Positions 1-10,002 of a DNA stretch of 48,974 bases are shown here, piece by piece. Each line of letters opens with the position of its first letter. Within the stretch, counting starts at the first letter, position 1. The stretch comes from Lachnospiraceae bacterium. GTDB taxonomy: Bacteria; Bacillota; Clostridia; Lachnospirales; Lachnospiraceae. Below the pieces are notes generated by a model. That model worked only from the letters and a program-made list of their open reading frames with translations, had not been told where the DNA came from and ran no database searches. The translations under genes and the position numbers were made by a program. The DNA is taken from the NCBI GenBank assembly GCA_016288825.1, contig JAEELH010000091.1:1-48974 (forward strand), written 5' to 3'.

Positions 1-1050
1 AAATCCAGAACCGACACTTCCGATCCCATCCATGCGGTAGTGATCAATGCCGGCATAGCCAATGCCTGCACAGGCAGGGTTGGCCTGGATATTTGTAAAA
101 AGACTGCAGAGGCTGCAGGTGAGGCTCTTGGAGTTGAGTCCGGATCCGTACTTGTTGCATCTACCGGAGTTATTGGAAAGCAGATTCCTGTTGATAAGAT
201 CACTGCTGGTTGTAAGGTACTGGCGGATAAGCTTTCTGATACCGATGATGCGGGAGTTTCGGCTGCAAAGGCTATCATGACTACAGATACCATACCAAAG
301 TACTGCGGTGTGGAGATGGAACTTTCAGGAAAAAAGGTTACTATCGGAGGCATGACGAAGGGTGCGGGGATGATCCATCCCGATATGTGCACCATGCTTT
401 GCTTTATCACTACTGATGCAGCTATAGAGAAGTCACTTTTGCAAAAGGCTTTGTCCGATTCCGTAAATGACAGCTTCAACATGATAAGTGTTGACGGAGA
501 TACATCAACCAATGATACCTGCGCGGTTCTTGCCAACGGTCTTGCCGGAAATCCGATGATCGACTCGGAAGATAGCGATGATTTTAAAAAGTTCGCTGAG
601 GGTCTGAAGGCAGTTTGCACTTACCTTGCAAGAAAGATGGCAGGAGACGGAGAGGGTGCTACAGCACTTTTTGAGGTCAGAGTTATAGGCGCTCCGGATG
701 ATGCTTCCGCCAGGATCCTTGCTAAGTCCGTTATCGGATCATCCCTTACCAAGGCGGCCGTCTTCGGACATGATGCAAATTGGGGCCGTATCCTATGTGC
801 ACTGGGATACAGCGGCGTAAAATTCGATCCTTATATGGTTGATGTTTCCGTTATGGGAGGCGGCAAGACGCTTACTCTTTGTAGGGGTGGATTGGAAACA
901 GACTACAGTGAGGATGAGGCTACTGAAATCCTTTCCTGTGAGGAAGTGACCTGCATCTGCGACATTCATATGGGCGAGGGCAGTGCTACAGCTTTTGGTT
1001 GTGATCTTACCTACGATTATGTTAAAATAAACGCGGACTACAGATCGTGA
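1..1050 (+). CDS. argJ: Bifunctional glutamate N-acetyltransferase/amino-acid acetyltransferase ArgJ, 5'-truncated by window edge
   Basis: Frame 1 is open from base 1 (KSRTDTSDPIHAVVINAGIANACTG...). ArgJ motifs: NAGIANACTG, autocleavage region GGMTKGAGMIHPDMCTML, C-terminus GCDLTYDYVKINADYRS. Confidence 0.95.
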   Translation, partial: KSRTDTSDPIHAVVINAGIANACTGRVGLDICKKTAEAAGEALGVESGSVLVASTGVIGKQIPVDKITAGCKVLADKLSDTDDAGVSAAKAIMTTDTIPKYCGVEMELSGKKVTIGGMTKGAGMIHPDMCTMLCFITTDAAIEKSLLQKALSDSVNDSFNMISVDGDTSTNDTCAVLANGLAGNPMIDSEDSDDFKKFAEGLKAVCTYLARKMAGDGEGATALFEVRVIGAPDDASARILAKSVIGSSLTKAAVFGHDANWGRILCALGYSGVKFDPYMVDVSVMGGGKTLTLCRGGLETDYSEDEATEILSCEEVTCICDIHMGEGSATAFGCDLTYDYVKINADYRS

Positions 1051-1155
1051 TTTTTTAAGTTGCCAATACGGTTGTAGCTGATGCAATGGGATTCGCTTAA
1101 GGTATTTGCAGATCAGTTGAAGGAAGAGATGGCCTTCTTCAAATAATATGGGAAA

Positions 1156-1199
1156 GGAGACAGATGGGAAAGTACTCTGTCTCCTCTCGTTTGTTTTTC
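1156..1199 (+). terminator. Rho-independent terminator after argJ
   Basis: Perfect 9-bp inverted repeat GGAGACAGA (1156-1164)/TCTGTCTCC (1176-1184), followed by TCTCGTTTGTTTTTC. Confidence 0.75.
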
Positions 1200-1268
1200 A
1201 GGGTTATATAAGAAGACGCCGATCCAGGTGTTTTCAAAAATAAAGGGGAGTTAAGGAGAAAATTATTA

Positions 1269-2456
1269 ATGAAGGATTTAAAGCATTTATACTACTTTGA
1301 AAACCTTCTCATGGATGCGGATAACGAGCTTGTGCGCAAGGCCCAGGAGGAGGGCAGAAAATGCGTGGGCAGCGTTTGTTATCAGATCCCGGAAGTACTT
1401 ATGAATCTTGAGGGTGTGTTTACCGTCAGGCTCAGAGCACCTCGTACGGGATCCATGGAGATGGGAACATACTACCTGACAAGTCTTTTGTGTGAGTATT
1501 CAAGGGCTCTTCTTGAGCGTGCCATAGAGGGCGGATATCAGTTCTTGGACTGCCTTATTGCGCCTGATGGTTGTACCATGATCAACCGCTGTGTTGAGAA
1601 TATGGAGCTTCTCAAGATGAACGACAAGGAGGACTTTTTCTACAAGTACCTTGAAGTTCCCATGAAGGCAGATGATAACGGACTGGATCTTTATGTTGGA
1701 CAGTGCCGTGAAAAGATACTTACACCACTTAAAGAACATTTTGGAGTGGATGTCAGTGATGAAGCCCTTCGCAGATCGGTTGAGAGACATAATGAGATGT
1801 GCAGGATCATTACTGAACTGGGCAATTTCCGCAAGGAGGAGAAGCCCAGGATCACAGGTTATGAGTTCCACATAATTACTATGTGTACTTATGTATGCCC
1901 TACGGATCTCCTTTTGGATAAACTTAAGGAGACACTGGAGGAAGTCCGAGAGCGGACTCCCGATGAGAAGTGGCCATATCGTGCAAGAGTTGCAGTAGTA
2001 GGATCTGAGGTAGATGATATTGATATGATCAAGCTGATCGAAGATTCAGGTGCATACGTATGTGCGGACAGATTTTGTTTCGGATCCCTTCCGGGCAGAC
2101 AGGAGATCGTTTTAAATGAGTCCGAGGACGTACTTCGTCAGATCTGCAGACAGTATATGATGGAGTGTATGTGCCCCAGACATATGGATACCCCCAAGAT
2201 GAATCGCAGGAGGGAGTACGTTGATGAGATTGCCAGAGAATACAAGGCTGACGGTATCATCTACGAACAGATGAAGTTCTGCGATCCCTGGGCATATGAG
2301 CGTATGGTTGGAAGCAGTGTTATGCGTGAGGAGTACGGATATCCTGTGCTCACCATTGACAGACCGTATGCAGTTGGTAATTCGGGACAGATCCGTACCC
2401 GTGTCCAGGCTTTTGTTGAGAGTATTGAGATCAAAAAGATCCAGGGGGGCAAATAA
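1269..2456 (+). CDS. 2-hydroxyacyl-CoA dehydratase family subunit (HgdB/FldBC-like)
   Basis: 395 aa with Cys-rich motifs MCTYVCPTD, CMCPRHMDTP and EQMKFCDPWAYER, typical of the family. Stop overlaps the start of the next gene; an activator gene follows. Confidence 0.8.
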   Translation: MKDLKHLYYFENLLMDADNELVRKAQEEGRKCVGSVCYQIPEVLMNLEGVFTVRLRAPRTGSMEMGTYYLTSLLCEYSRALLERAIEGGYQFLDCLIAPDGCTMINRCVENMELLKMNDKEDFFYKYLEVPMKADDNGLDLYVGQCREKILTPLKEHFGVDVSDEALRRSVERHNEMCRIITELGNFRKEEKPRITGYEFHIITMCTYVCPTDLLLDKLKETLEEVRERTPDEKWPYRARVAVVGSEVDDIDMIKLIEDSGAYVCADRFCFGSLPGRQEIVLNESEDVLRQICRQYMMECMCPRHMDTPKMNRRREYVDEIAREYKADGIIYEQMKFCDPWAYERMVGSSVMREEYGYPVLTIDRPYAVGNSGQIRTRVQAFVESIEIKKIQGGK

Positions 2457-4006
2457 TGGGTAAAGCAGTTGGAAGCTCCAAGCTGGGAGAGCTTTTTGAC
2501 GGAGATAAAAAGGTCTTTAAGCACAGAGAATGGCGAGGAGTAAAAGATACATTATACGATTACAAGAGATGGCTCGGGATTATGGGAATGCTGGGAAAGT
2601 TTATGCTCCATCCCAAGAATGTCAAGGGGTTCTTCCGTTATCGCTGGATGCTGAATTATCTGGCGGTTCCTATGATGATAGACAAGCATTCCATGGGACT
2701 TCGCGGACCTCAGCTTCGCATTTGTCGTGAGGAGTACGATCTTGTTGCCAATGATGTGGCAAAGCTGCTCACCAAGATCTTTTCCATGGATCAGAATCTT
2801 GGCGCTAAGCCCGAAAAGTCCAAGCATGTTGTTCTCGTAGATGAGAATGAGATGACCAATATCCTTTGCGGATTTCCCAATCTTGAGGGACTTAGTTGGG
2901 AGACGGCAAGCTGCTATGTCTGCGTGCTCTTGCAGGGAGATGCCATGACTCACTATCTGGATGTTATCCAGGAGTGCGGCATGCCCGGAGACGTTTGTCC
3001 CATGCCGGCTTCAGAGGCAGGTATCTGTATTGATGATGATATGCCTGTTTTCGGAAAGTGTGCCGTTCAGTGTAATACAACCTGTGACGGTTCCCTTATG
3101 GGTAACGGCGTTATCTCCAGAGCTCTTGAGCGTCATGGTATTCCGGTTCATCAGCTGGCAACACCTCTTCGCCATACAGAGCCCGGTGTTCAGGACTATG
3201 CTGTTCAGGAAATTAAAAATGCTATAGCTTTTATTGAGGAACAGACCGGCGAAAAGTTTGACTGGGATCATTATTTCGAGTGCGCAAAGCGTATCAATAT
3301 CGGAGCCAGAGAGTGCAGACAATGGCTTGATCTTACCAAGACTGATTATCCTCAGGTTGTTGGTAACAATATCCTTTTGTACCGCGAGACCGAGTATATG
3401 GCTATCGCCGGTAAGGTTCCGGCGTTTGCCGAGCTTGATGTCAAGATCACAAAGATGGCTATGGATGCATACGAGAAAAAGACCATGCTTGCAAAAGAGT
3501 ATCGTCACCGTGCCATCATCTGGGGTGTTCAGTCACAGTTCTATACGGATTTCGTTGCATGGCTTTTAAACTGCTGGGGAATCCTTCCTTTGTTTGATAT
3601 GCTTACCATGGTTTCCTTGGATGAGGTTTCGGAAACCGATAAGGAACAGGCATATTATGATATGGCCCATCAGTATGAGAACATGATCATGAGAAATCGT
3701 ACTCATGGTGGATACGAGGTTCTTTTGGATGATCTTTGGAGATACTGTGAGGAGTATCGTGCGGATATGGTAATCCTTTGGGAGCATATTGCCTGCAAGG
3801 CGCTGGATGGCATGCACGGTATGTTTGAGGAGCAGGCAAGAGAGCGCGGCATCAAGCTTGTTTGGGTCAACCATGATCTTTATGATCCCAGGGTTATTCC
3901 CAGAAGCAGCCTGAGACAGGATGTCAACAGATATATGAGAAGTGTCCTTCGCGAGGAACCGCTTGATCCCTCGCTTGAGGATTATGACGATACCAATTTG
4001 TGGTAA
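2456..4006 (+). CDS. 2-hydroxyacyl-CoA dehydratase family subunit
   Basis: 516 aa, translationally coupled to the preceding subunit (shared ATG/TAA region at 2456). CDGSLMGNGVISRALERHGIP motif. Confidence 0.75.
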   Translation: MGKAVGSSKLGELFDGDKKVFKHREWRGVKDTLYDYKRWLGIMGMLGKFMLHPKNVKGFFRYRWMLNYLAVPMMIDKHSMGLRGPQLRICREEYDLVANDVAKLLTKIFSMDQNLGAKPEKSKHVVLVDENEMTNILCGFPNLEGLSWETASCYVCVLLQGDAMTHYLDVIQECGMPGDVCPMPASEAGICIDDDMPVFGKCAVQCNTTCDGSLMGNGVISRALERHGIPVHQLATPLRHTEPGVQDYAVQEIKNAIAFIEEQTGEKFDWDHYFECAKRINIGARECRQWLDLTKTDYPQVVGNNILLYRETEYMAIAGKVPAFAELDVKITKMAMDAYEKKTMLAKEYRHRAIIWGVQSQFYTDFVAWLLNCWGILPLFDMLTMVSLDEVSETDKEQAYYDMAHQYENMIMRNRTHGGYEVLLDDLWRYCEEYRADMVILWEHIACKALDGMHGMFEEQARERGIKLVWVNHDLYDPRVIPRSSLRQDVNRYMRSVLREEPLDPSLEDYDDTNLW

Positions 4007-4018
4007 AAGGAGGGGAAA

Positions 4019-4807
4019 ATGAAATATTATGGAGGATGCGATTCCGGCTCTACATATACTAAGGCCGTGATCATAGATGAAAAGGGCAAGATGGTAGCTG
4101 ATGTTACACTGCGAAGCAGGATCAATGCGGTGCAGTCAGCTCAGGAGGCACTGGATCAGGCAGTTGCTCAGGTACCGGACCTTAAGAGCGCCAAGGATCT
4201 TGCTTATCTTGTGGGAACAGGTTACGGACGTAACAAGGTTCCTTTTGCAGATGAAAATATTTCCGAGATCAGCTGCCATGCCATGGGTGTTCATGTTGCG
4301 GATCCCAGGGTCAAGGCCATCATAGATATAGGCGGTCAGGATGTTAAGGGAATCGCGGTAGACAGAGACGGAACAGTACTTAACTTTGCCATGAATGACA
4401 AGTGTGCAGCAGGTACCGGACGTTTCTTTGAGGCTATGGCCAGAGCCTTTGAAATGTCACTGGATGACTTTTCGAGGCTTTCTCTTAAGGCTAAAAATGT
4501 GATCCCCATTACGGCTCAGTGTACAGTATTTGCTGAGTCAGAGGTTATCTCTCTTGTAGGAGAGGGCAAGCCCATGGATGAGATCGCTGCAGGTATCGAG
4601 TTGTCCGTTGCAAAAAGATGCTTCGTTATGTCAAAAAAAGCCGGCGCAACAGATCATATAACACTTACCGGGGGATGCGCTAAAAATACCGGACTCAAGG
4701 AAGCGATCGAGAAGGTACTTAAGCTTAAAGTTATCGAACTTCCTGTTGATCCACAGCTTATGGGGGCACTTGGTGCAGCAGAGTTTGCACGTCAAAAGGG
4801 GAGGTAA
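4019..4807 (+). CDS. 2-hydroxyacyl-CoA dehydratase activator (BadF/BadG/HgdC-type ASKHA ATPase)
   Basis: GGCDSGSTYTKAVIIDEKGK phosphate-binding motif, IDIGGQDVKGI, NDKCAAGTGRFFEAMA and AQCTVFAESEVISLVGEGKP (Fe-S cysteines). Confidence 0.9.
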   Translation: MKYYGGCDSGSTYTKAVIIDEKGKMVADVTLRSRINAVQSAQEALDQAVAQVPDLKSAKDLAYLVGTGYGRNKVPFADENISEISCHAMGVHVADPRVKAIIDIGGQDVKGIAVDRDGTVLNFAMNDKCAAGTGRFFEAMARAFEMSLDDFSRLSLKAKNVIPITAQCTVFAESEVISLVGEGKPMDEIAAGIELSVAKRCFVMSKKAGATDHITLTGGCAKNTGLKEAIEKVLKLKVIELPVDPQLMGALGAAEFARQKGR

Positions 4808-4816
4808 TATCAAATC

Positions 4817-4990
4817 ATGCGGATATTTAATATGTTAAAAGCACTGATCATTATTACTATCGTCTTTTTATGCCTTTTTGTTCTTTCATTTATAGTGTAT
4901 TTTTTCAATCTGGATATGAAGCTTACATCATCGCTTCAGCCTCTTCTTGAAAAGCATTATGACAACATAAAAAGAGAGCGGAAGATCTGA
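4817..4990 (+). CDS. Small single-pass membrane protein (57 aa), not in the ORF track
   Basis: Manual translation MRIFNMLKALIIITIVFLCLFVLSFIVYFFNLDMKLTSSLQPLLEKHYDNIKRERKI*. One strong N-terminal hydrophobic segment and a charged C-tail. Starts 10 nt after the activator stop. Confidence 0.65.
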   Translation: MRIFNMLKALIIITIVFLCLFVLSFIVYFFNLDMKLTSSLQPLLEKHYDNIKRERKI

Positions 4991-5080
4991 TCTGAGAAAG
5001 GCTGATCAAGTCAGTGTTTCCTTGGTCTAGGGGGTTTAGGGGATGTCGTTTACAGGTTTGGTAAAAGGAAGGTGTGATCC

Positions 5081-5980
5081 ATGAAAGAATCAGAGATGCA
5101 AAGTGTAATGGAAAAAGCCCAGGTCCTTATTGAGGCCCTCCCCTATATCCAGAGGTTTAACCGAAAGATAATCGTTGTCAAATACGGTGGCTCAGCCATG
5201 CTTGACGACGAACTCAAGGCCCAGGTCATCCAGGATGTTACCCTGCTGAAATTGGTTGGTTTCAAACCCATCATTGTTCACGGTGGCGGAAAAGAGATCA
5301 GTACATGGGTCAAAAAAAGCGGTAAGGAACCGGAGTTTATCAACGGACTTCGTGTTACAGACATGGAGACGATGGAGATCGCGGAGATGGTCCTCAACAG
5401 GGTTAACAAATCTCTGGTTTCCATGGTTCAGAGACTTGGCGTTCTTGCAGTTGGTATCAGCGGTAAGGACGGCGGACTCCTTCATGTAGATAAAAAGTAT
5501 TCCGACGGACAGGACATCGGTTATGTGGGAGACGTAAAGTGCGTAGATCCCAAGATCCTTTTTGATCTTCTGGAAAAGGACTTTTTGCCTATAGTTTGTC
5601 CCATCGGTATCGATGATAATTTTGACACCTACAATATCAATGCTGATGATGCGGCATGTGCTATCGCAAAGGCGGTAAATGCTGAAAAGCTTGCATTTTT
5701 GACAGATATTGAAGGTGTGTACAAGGATCCGGAAGATCCTTCGACTCTTATTTCCGAACTTACGGTTTCAGAAGCTAAGGGTCTTATTGAGGGCGGTTTT
5801 ATCGGTGGCGGAATGCTTCCTAAACTTGGAAATTGTATAGATGCTATTGATGAAGGTGTAAGCAGGGTCCATATCCTTGATGGAAGGATCGCTCATTGTC
5901 TTCTTCTTGAGATATTTACTAACAAAGGAATCGGAACTGCGATCTTAGCTGACAGAGAGGAGAAGTTTTACAATGAGTAA
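5081..5980 (+). CDS. argB: Acetylglutamate kinase
   Basis: [46 protein letters not shown]; 299 aa. Confidence 0.95.
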   Translation: MKESEMQSVMEKAQVLIEALPYIQRFNRKIIVVKYGGSAMLDDELKAQVIQDVTLLKLVGFKPIIVHGGGKEISTWVKKSGKEPEFINGLRVTDMETMEIAEMVLNRVNKSLVSMVQRLGVLAVGISGKDGGLLHVDKKYSDGQDIGYVGDVKCVDPKILFDLLEKDFLPIVCPIGIDDNFDTYNINADDAACAIAKAVNAEKLAFLTDIEGVYKDPEDPSTLISELTVSEAKGLIEGGFIGGGMLPKLGNCIDAIDEGVSRVHILDGRIAHCLLLEIFTNKGIGTAILADREEKFYNE

Positions 5981-7172
5981 GGATGATCAGATCAAAGGCT
6001 GCGAGGAAAATCTTCTTCACGTATATAACCGTTTTTCCGTGGTATTCGATCATGGAAAAGGCTATTATCTTTATGACTGTGACGGCAAAGAGTATCTTGA
6101 TTTTGGGTCCGGTATTGGAGTTATGGCTTTCGGATATGCAGATCCGGAGTTTACCGATGCCATCAAGGCTCAGGCCGACAAGATCCTTCATACGTCCAAT
6201 CTTTACTATCATACAGCTCTTGCCGATGCGGCTGAAAAGATCTGCCACGTTTCCGGTATGGACAAGGTATTCTTTACAAACAGCGGAGCTGAGGCCATAG
6301 AGGGTGCTCTTAAGACTGCCAAGAAATATTTCTACAAAAAGAATGGCAGATCCGGTGCAAGGATAACTGCCATGGAGCACAGTTTCCACGGTCGTACGGT
6401 TGGTGCGGTTTCCGTTACCGGTAATCCCCATTACAGAGAGGCTTTTTATCCTCTTATGGATGGTGTTGATTTTGCTCAATTCAATAACTACGATTCCGTA
6501 CTTGCATCTGTTTCGGTTGATACCTGTGCAATCCTTCTTGAGACTGTTCAGGGAGAGGGCGGGATCCATCCTGCAGATAGGGAATTCCTGCAAAAAGTCA
6601 GGGCTCTTTGTGATGAGAGGGATATCCTTCTTATTGTTGATGAGATCCAGTGCGGACTTGGAAGATGCGGGTCCATGTATGCATTTACTGAGTACGATAT
6701 CAGACCTGACATCCTTTGCTCCGCAAAGGCACTTGGCAGCGGGATACCCGTTGGTGCATTTCTGGTTACTTCTGAGGTTGCAGCGTCTTCCCTTGAGCCC
6801 GGAGATCATGGTTCTACTTATGGTGGTAATCCACTTGCGTGTGCGGCCGTTTCTGCATCACTTGGTATACTTGAGGGAAGGGATCTTCCCACTTATGTTA
6901 AAAAGACTGCTCCTTATCTGGAAAGCAGATTGCAGGAATTGGTGTCTAAGTATGATTTCATAATCGAGAGAAGAGGCCGGGGATTTATGCAGGGCCTTCA
7001 GTTGGACGAGAAAATACCTGTTGGTCAGATCGTCACTGAGGCACTTGAGGCAGGACTTGTTATCCTTTCTGCCGGCGGAAACACCATCCGACTCCTTCCT
7101 CCGCTTATCATGGATGAGGCAGGAATCGACAAGATGATCATATTACTGGATGGTATATTAAGTGTACATTAA
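5973..7172 (+). CDS. argD: Acetylornithine aminotransferase
   Basis: Class-III aminotransferase: [35 protein letters not shown]-lysine [15 protein letters not shown]. Overlaps argB by 8 nt. Confidence 0.93.
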   Translation: MSKDDQIKGCEENLLHVYNRFSVVFDHGKGYYLYDCDGKEYLDFGSGIGVMAFGYADPEFTDAIKAQADKILHTSNLYYHTALADAAEKICHVSGMDKVFFTNSGAEAIEGALKTAKKYFYKKNGRSGARITAMEHSFHGRTVGAVSVTGNPHYREAFYPLMDGVDFAQFNNYDSVLASVSVDTCAILLETVQGEGGIHPADREFLQKVRALCDERDILLIVDEIQCGLGRCGSMYAFTEYDIRPDILCSAKALGSGIPVGAFLVTSEVAASSLEPGDHGSTYGGNPLACAAVSASLGILEGRDLPTYVKKTAPYLESRLQELVSKYDFIIERRGRGFMQGLQLDEKIPVGQIVTEALEAGLVILSAGGNTIRLLPPLIMDEAGIDKMIILLDGILSVH

Positions 7173-7197
7173 ATATGAGTCTTCTTAGAAAACTCTC

Positions 7198-7226
7198 TTG
7201 CACAAGTGATTTTTTTCGGCTACAAT
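7198..7226 (+). promoter_or_regulatory. Putative sigma-A-type promoter upstream of comEA
   Basis: TTGCAC (7198-7203), 17-nt spacer, TACAAT (7221-7226), about 40 nt before the comEA ATG. Confidence 0.65.
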
Positions 7227-7267
7227 GATTTTGCGTGCAGAGTCCTTTTCCGTGAGGAAGGGGATTT

Positions 7268-7867
7268 ATGAAAAGAGTATTATATATTTGTGTTTTCGTT
7301 CTGATATCAGGCATTTTCCTTACCGGATGTGGCAGGGGATCTTATCTTTCAGATAGCAGTGAAGTTATAGTATCTGATGATGAAATGACAGATCAGGATG
7401 ATCTTGATGTGTCTGAGAGTTCGGATGAGCGCATGGAGTCAGGAGTTTTTGTACACGTTTGCGGTGCGGTTTTGCATCCCGGAGTGTATGAACTTCCGGA
7501 TGGCAGCCGTGTGTATCAGGCAATTGATGCGGCAGGCGGACTTTTGGATGATGCCGACGATACATCAGTTAACCAGGCAACGCTCTTATCTGACGGAGAT
7601 ATGATCGTTATCCCATTTGAGGGAGAGACGCCTTCTGCAGTTTTTTCGCAGGGAAGCGTAGGGCAGGATGCTCAGGGCCGGGTCAATATCAATCAGGCGG
7701 ACAGTGAGCTCCTTCAGACTCTTCCGGGGATCGGTAAGGCAAGGGCAGAAGCCATTATTGCTTACAGAGATGCTCATGGTATGTTTTCGGACATAGAGGG
7801 ACTTCGTCAGGTAGATGGTATCGGAGACGGGATATTTAGCAGGATCGCAGATCATATCTGCGTATGA
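7268..7867 (+). CDS. comEA: ComEA-like DNA-binding protein with lipoprotein signal
   Basis: Lipobox LISGIFLTGC, SLBB-like domain (VFVHVCGAVLHPGVYELPDGSRVYQAIDAAGG), C-terminal helix-hairpin-helix (VNINQADSELLQTLPGIGKARAEAIIAYR). Confidence 0.85.
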   Translation: MKRVLYICVFVLISGIFLTGCGRGSYLSDSSEVIVSDDEMTDQDDLDVSESSDERMESGVFVHVCGAVLHPGVYELPDGSRVYQAIDAAGGLLDDADDTSVNQATLLSDGDMIVIPFEGETPSAVFSQGSVGQDAQGRVNINQADSELLQTLPGIGKARAEAIIAYRDAHGMFSDIEGLRQVDGIGDGIFSRIADHICV

Positions 7868-7878
7868 TAGGAATAGAG

Positions 7879-8565
7879 ATGGCGAAAGTATTAGTAGTTG
7901 ATGATGAAAAACTGATCGTTAAGGGAATCCGTTTTTCCCTTGAGCAGGATGGTATGGATGTTGATTGTGCCTATGATGGTGAGGAAGCACTTGCCAAGGC
8001 TACAGAGAATTCCTACGATATGATCCTTTTGGATGTTATGCTTCCCAAGATGGATGGTTTTACCGTATGTCAGAGGGTCAGGGATTTTTCCAATGTCCCT
8101 ATAGTTATGCTCACAGCCAAGGGCGATGATATGGACAAGATCCTTGGTCTTGAGTACGGGGCAGATGATTATATCGTTAAGCCTTTTAACATCTTGGAGG
8201 TCAAGGCCCGCATCAAGGCGATCATGAGACGCAGTCTTCCCAAAAAGGAATCCAGAGACGAGGCCCGTATCATTACCAGCGGCGATCTGACTTTGGATGT
8301 AGATGCCCGTAAGCTTATGGTTTTGGGAACTGAGGTTAGCCTTACGACCAAGGAGTTTGATATGATGCAGCTCCTTATCAATAATCCGGGCAAGGTTTAC
8401 AGCAGAGATGTTCTGCTGGATGAGATCTGGGGTGCGGATTATCCCGGTGATGCCAGGACCGTTGACGTTCATATCCGCAGGCTTCGTGAAAAGATCGAGC
8501 CCAACCCCAGTGAGCCCAGATACGTTCATACCAAGTGGGGAAGTGGATACTATTATCAGAAGTAA
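7879..8565 (+). CDS. OmpR/PhoB-family response regulator
   Basis: Receiver domain MAKVLVVDDEKLIVKGI...DMILLDVMLPKMDGF...YIVKPF plus winged helix (LTTKEFDMMQLL...VHIRRLREKIEP). Start placed at ATG 7879 rather than 7864. Confidence 0.93.
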   Translation: MAKVLVVDDEKLIVKGIRFSLEQDGMDVDCAYDGEEALAKATENSYDMILLDVMLPKMDGFTVCQRVRDFSNVPIVMLTAKGDDMDKILGLEYGADDYIVKPFNILEVKARIKAIMRRSLPKKESRDEARIITSGDLTLDVDARKLMVLGTEVSLTTKEFDMMQLLINNPGKVYSRDVLLDEIWGADYPGDARTVDVHIRRLREKIEPNPSEPRYVHTKWGSGYYYQK

Positions 8566-8580
8566 TTCCGGAGATTTGCC

Positions 8581-10002
8581 GTGATTTCTTTTTTTAAAAG
8601 CTTAAGGTGGAGACTCTTCATACTCATAGTATGTGTGGGGGTCCTGCCCGGAGTTATAATAACAGCTTGTTTTTTTCATTTCTATGAGAAGCGTACCCTG
8701 AACAATGACGTGGTTTCCATCACGTCTCAGGCCCAGCTTTTCAATAATCAGATCATAACCTCGGGGTATTTGTCTGATCCCGGGGACACCTCGATCAATA
8801 CACAGTTTGCAGCCTTGGGTAATATTTACTCAGGGCGTATTATGGTTATTGACGGTTCCTTCCGTGTTATCAAGGATACGTACAACCTTTATGAGGGACG
8901 TATCATGGTCTGGGAAAACGTCATTACCACCATGCAGGGCAAGCGATCTACTGTTTTCGATGAAAAATCAAGAACTCTTATCGTTACGGTTCCCATTACA
9001 GCTTCTGATTCAGATGAGGTGCAGGGCGTTCTTATGATCACCAGGTCTCTTGAGTATCTGGAAAGCAATACCAGCTTTTTTAAGGACATGTCTGTTTATG
9101 CTATGCTTGTGGTCGTTATTCTTTCCGTTACCGCCGGACTTGTTTTTTCCATGAGAATAGTAAAGCCCTTCAAAAAGCTGTCGGATACATTGTATATGCC
9201 TGAGTCCGATACCGTACTTAATATCGAGCCGGTAGAGGATTACAACGAGACTATGGAGATATCAGAGAGGCTGGGACAGATCATCAGTCGTATGAATGAG
9301 ATCGATGATTCACGGCGGGAGTTTGTTTCCAATGTGTCTCACGAGCTCAAGACACCCCTTACGTCCATGAAGGTTTTGGCTGATTCTATTAATTCCATGG
9401 GTGAGGCACCTGCTGAGCTTTATCGTGAGTTTATGGGGGATATTACCGACGAGATTGACAGAGAAACCAAGATAATCAATGACCTTTTGTCCCTTGTCAA
9501 GATGGACAAGAGTCATGCGGAGCTAAATATTTCATCAATCAATCTTAATGATCTTACGGAGGCTATCCTCAAAAGGCTTCGCCCCATTGCTCAGGATCAG
9601 GAGGTCGAGCTTGTTTTGGAGAGTTTCAGGCCTGTGACAATAGAGGGAGATGAGGTCAAGCTTTCTCTGGCCATCACCAACCTCATTGAAAATGGTATCA
9701 AGTACAACAATCCCGGCGGTTTTGTTCGTCTTTCACTTAACAGTGACCATCAGTACGCCTATATCAGAGTGGAGGATTCGGGTATGGGTATTCCCCAGGA
9801 TTCTCTTGCCAGGATCTTTGAGAGATTTTATCGTGTAGACAAGTCCCACTCCAGAGAGATCGGAGGAACAGGCCTTGGACTTGCCATTACAAAAAGTGTT
9901 ATCGATATGCACAAGGGTGAGATTCACGTGGATTCAGAGGTTGGTGAGGGAACCACTTTTGATGTGAGGATACCTATTAATTATATCAAGGAGTCAGTAT
10001 GA
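8581..10002 (+). CDS. Membrane sensor histidine kinase
   Basis: N-terminal TM, second TM, HAMP-like linker, H-box FVSNVSHELKTPLTSMK, N/G1/G2 boxes (NLIENGIKYN, VEDSGMGIP, GGTGLGLAITKSVI). GTG start. Confidence 0.93.
   Translation: MISFFKSLRWRLFILIVCVGVLPGVIITACFFHFYEKRTLNNDVVSITSQAQLFNNQIITSGYLSDPGDTSINTQFAALGNIYSGRIMVIDGSFRVIKDTYNLYEGRIMVWENVITTMQGKRSTVFDEKSRTLIVTVPITASDSDEVQGVLMITRSLEYLESNTSFFKDMSVYAMLVVVILSVTAGLVFSMRIVKPFKKLSDTLYMPESDTVLNIEPVEDYNETMEISERLGQIISRMNEIDDSRREFVSNVSHELKTPLTSMKVLADSINSMGEAPAELYREFMGDITDEIDRETKIINDLLSLVKMDKSHAELNISSINLNDLTEAILKRLRPIAQDQEVELVLESFRPVTIEGDEVKLSLAITNLIENGIKYNNPGGFVRLSLNSDHQYAYIRVEDSGMGIPQDSLARIFERFYRVDKSHSREIGGTGLGLAITKSVIDMHKGEIHVDSEVGEGTTFDVRIPINYIKESV

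Noticed and set aside
313-420. Cys instead of Ala before the ArgJ nucleophile (DMC|TML) as a novelty
   Set aside because: The Thr nucleophile and surrounding motif are intact; small-residue variation at the preceding position is probably ordinary family variation.
1081-1146. 21-codon ORF MQWDSLKVFADQLKEEMAFFK after argJ
   Set aside because: Too short, no RBS or context; cannot be distinguished from chance.
5919-6809. 296-aa minus-strand ORF antisense to argD
   Set aside because: Mirrors a well-supported argD gene on the + strand; no recognisable domain or RBS; low stop density reflects codon usage.
7891-8529. 212-aa minus-strand ORF
   Set aside because: Antisense to the response regulator gene; shadow ORF.
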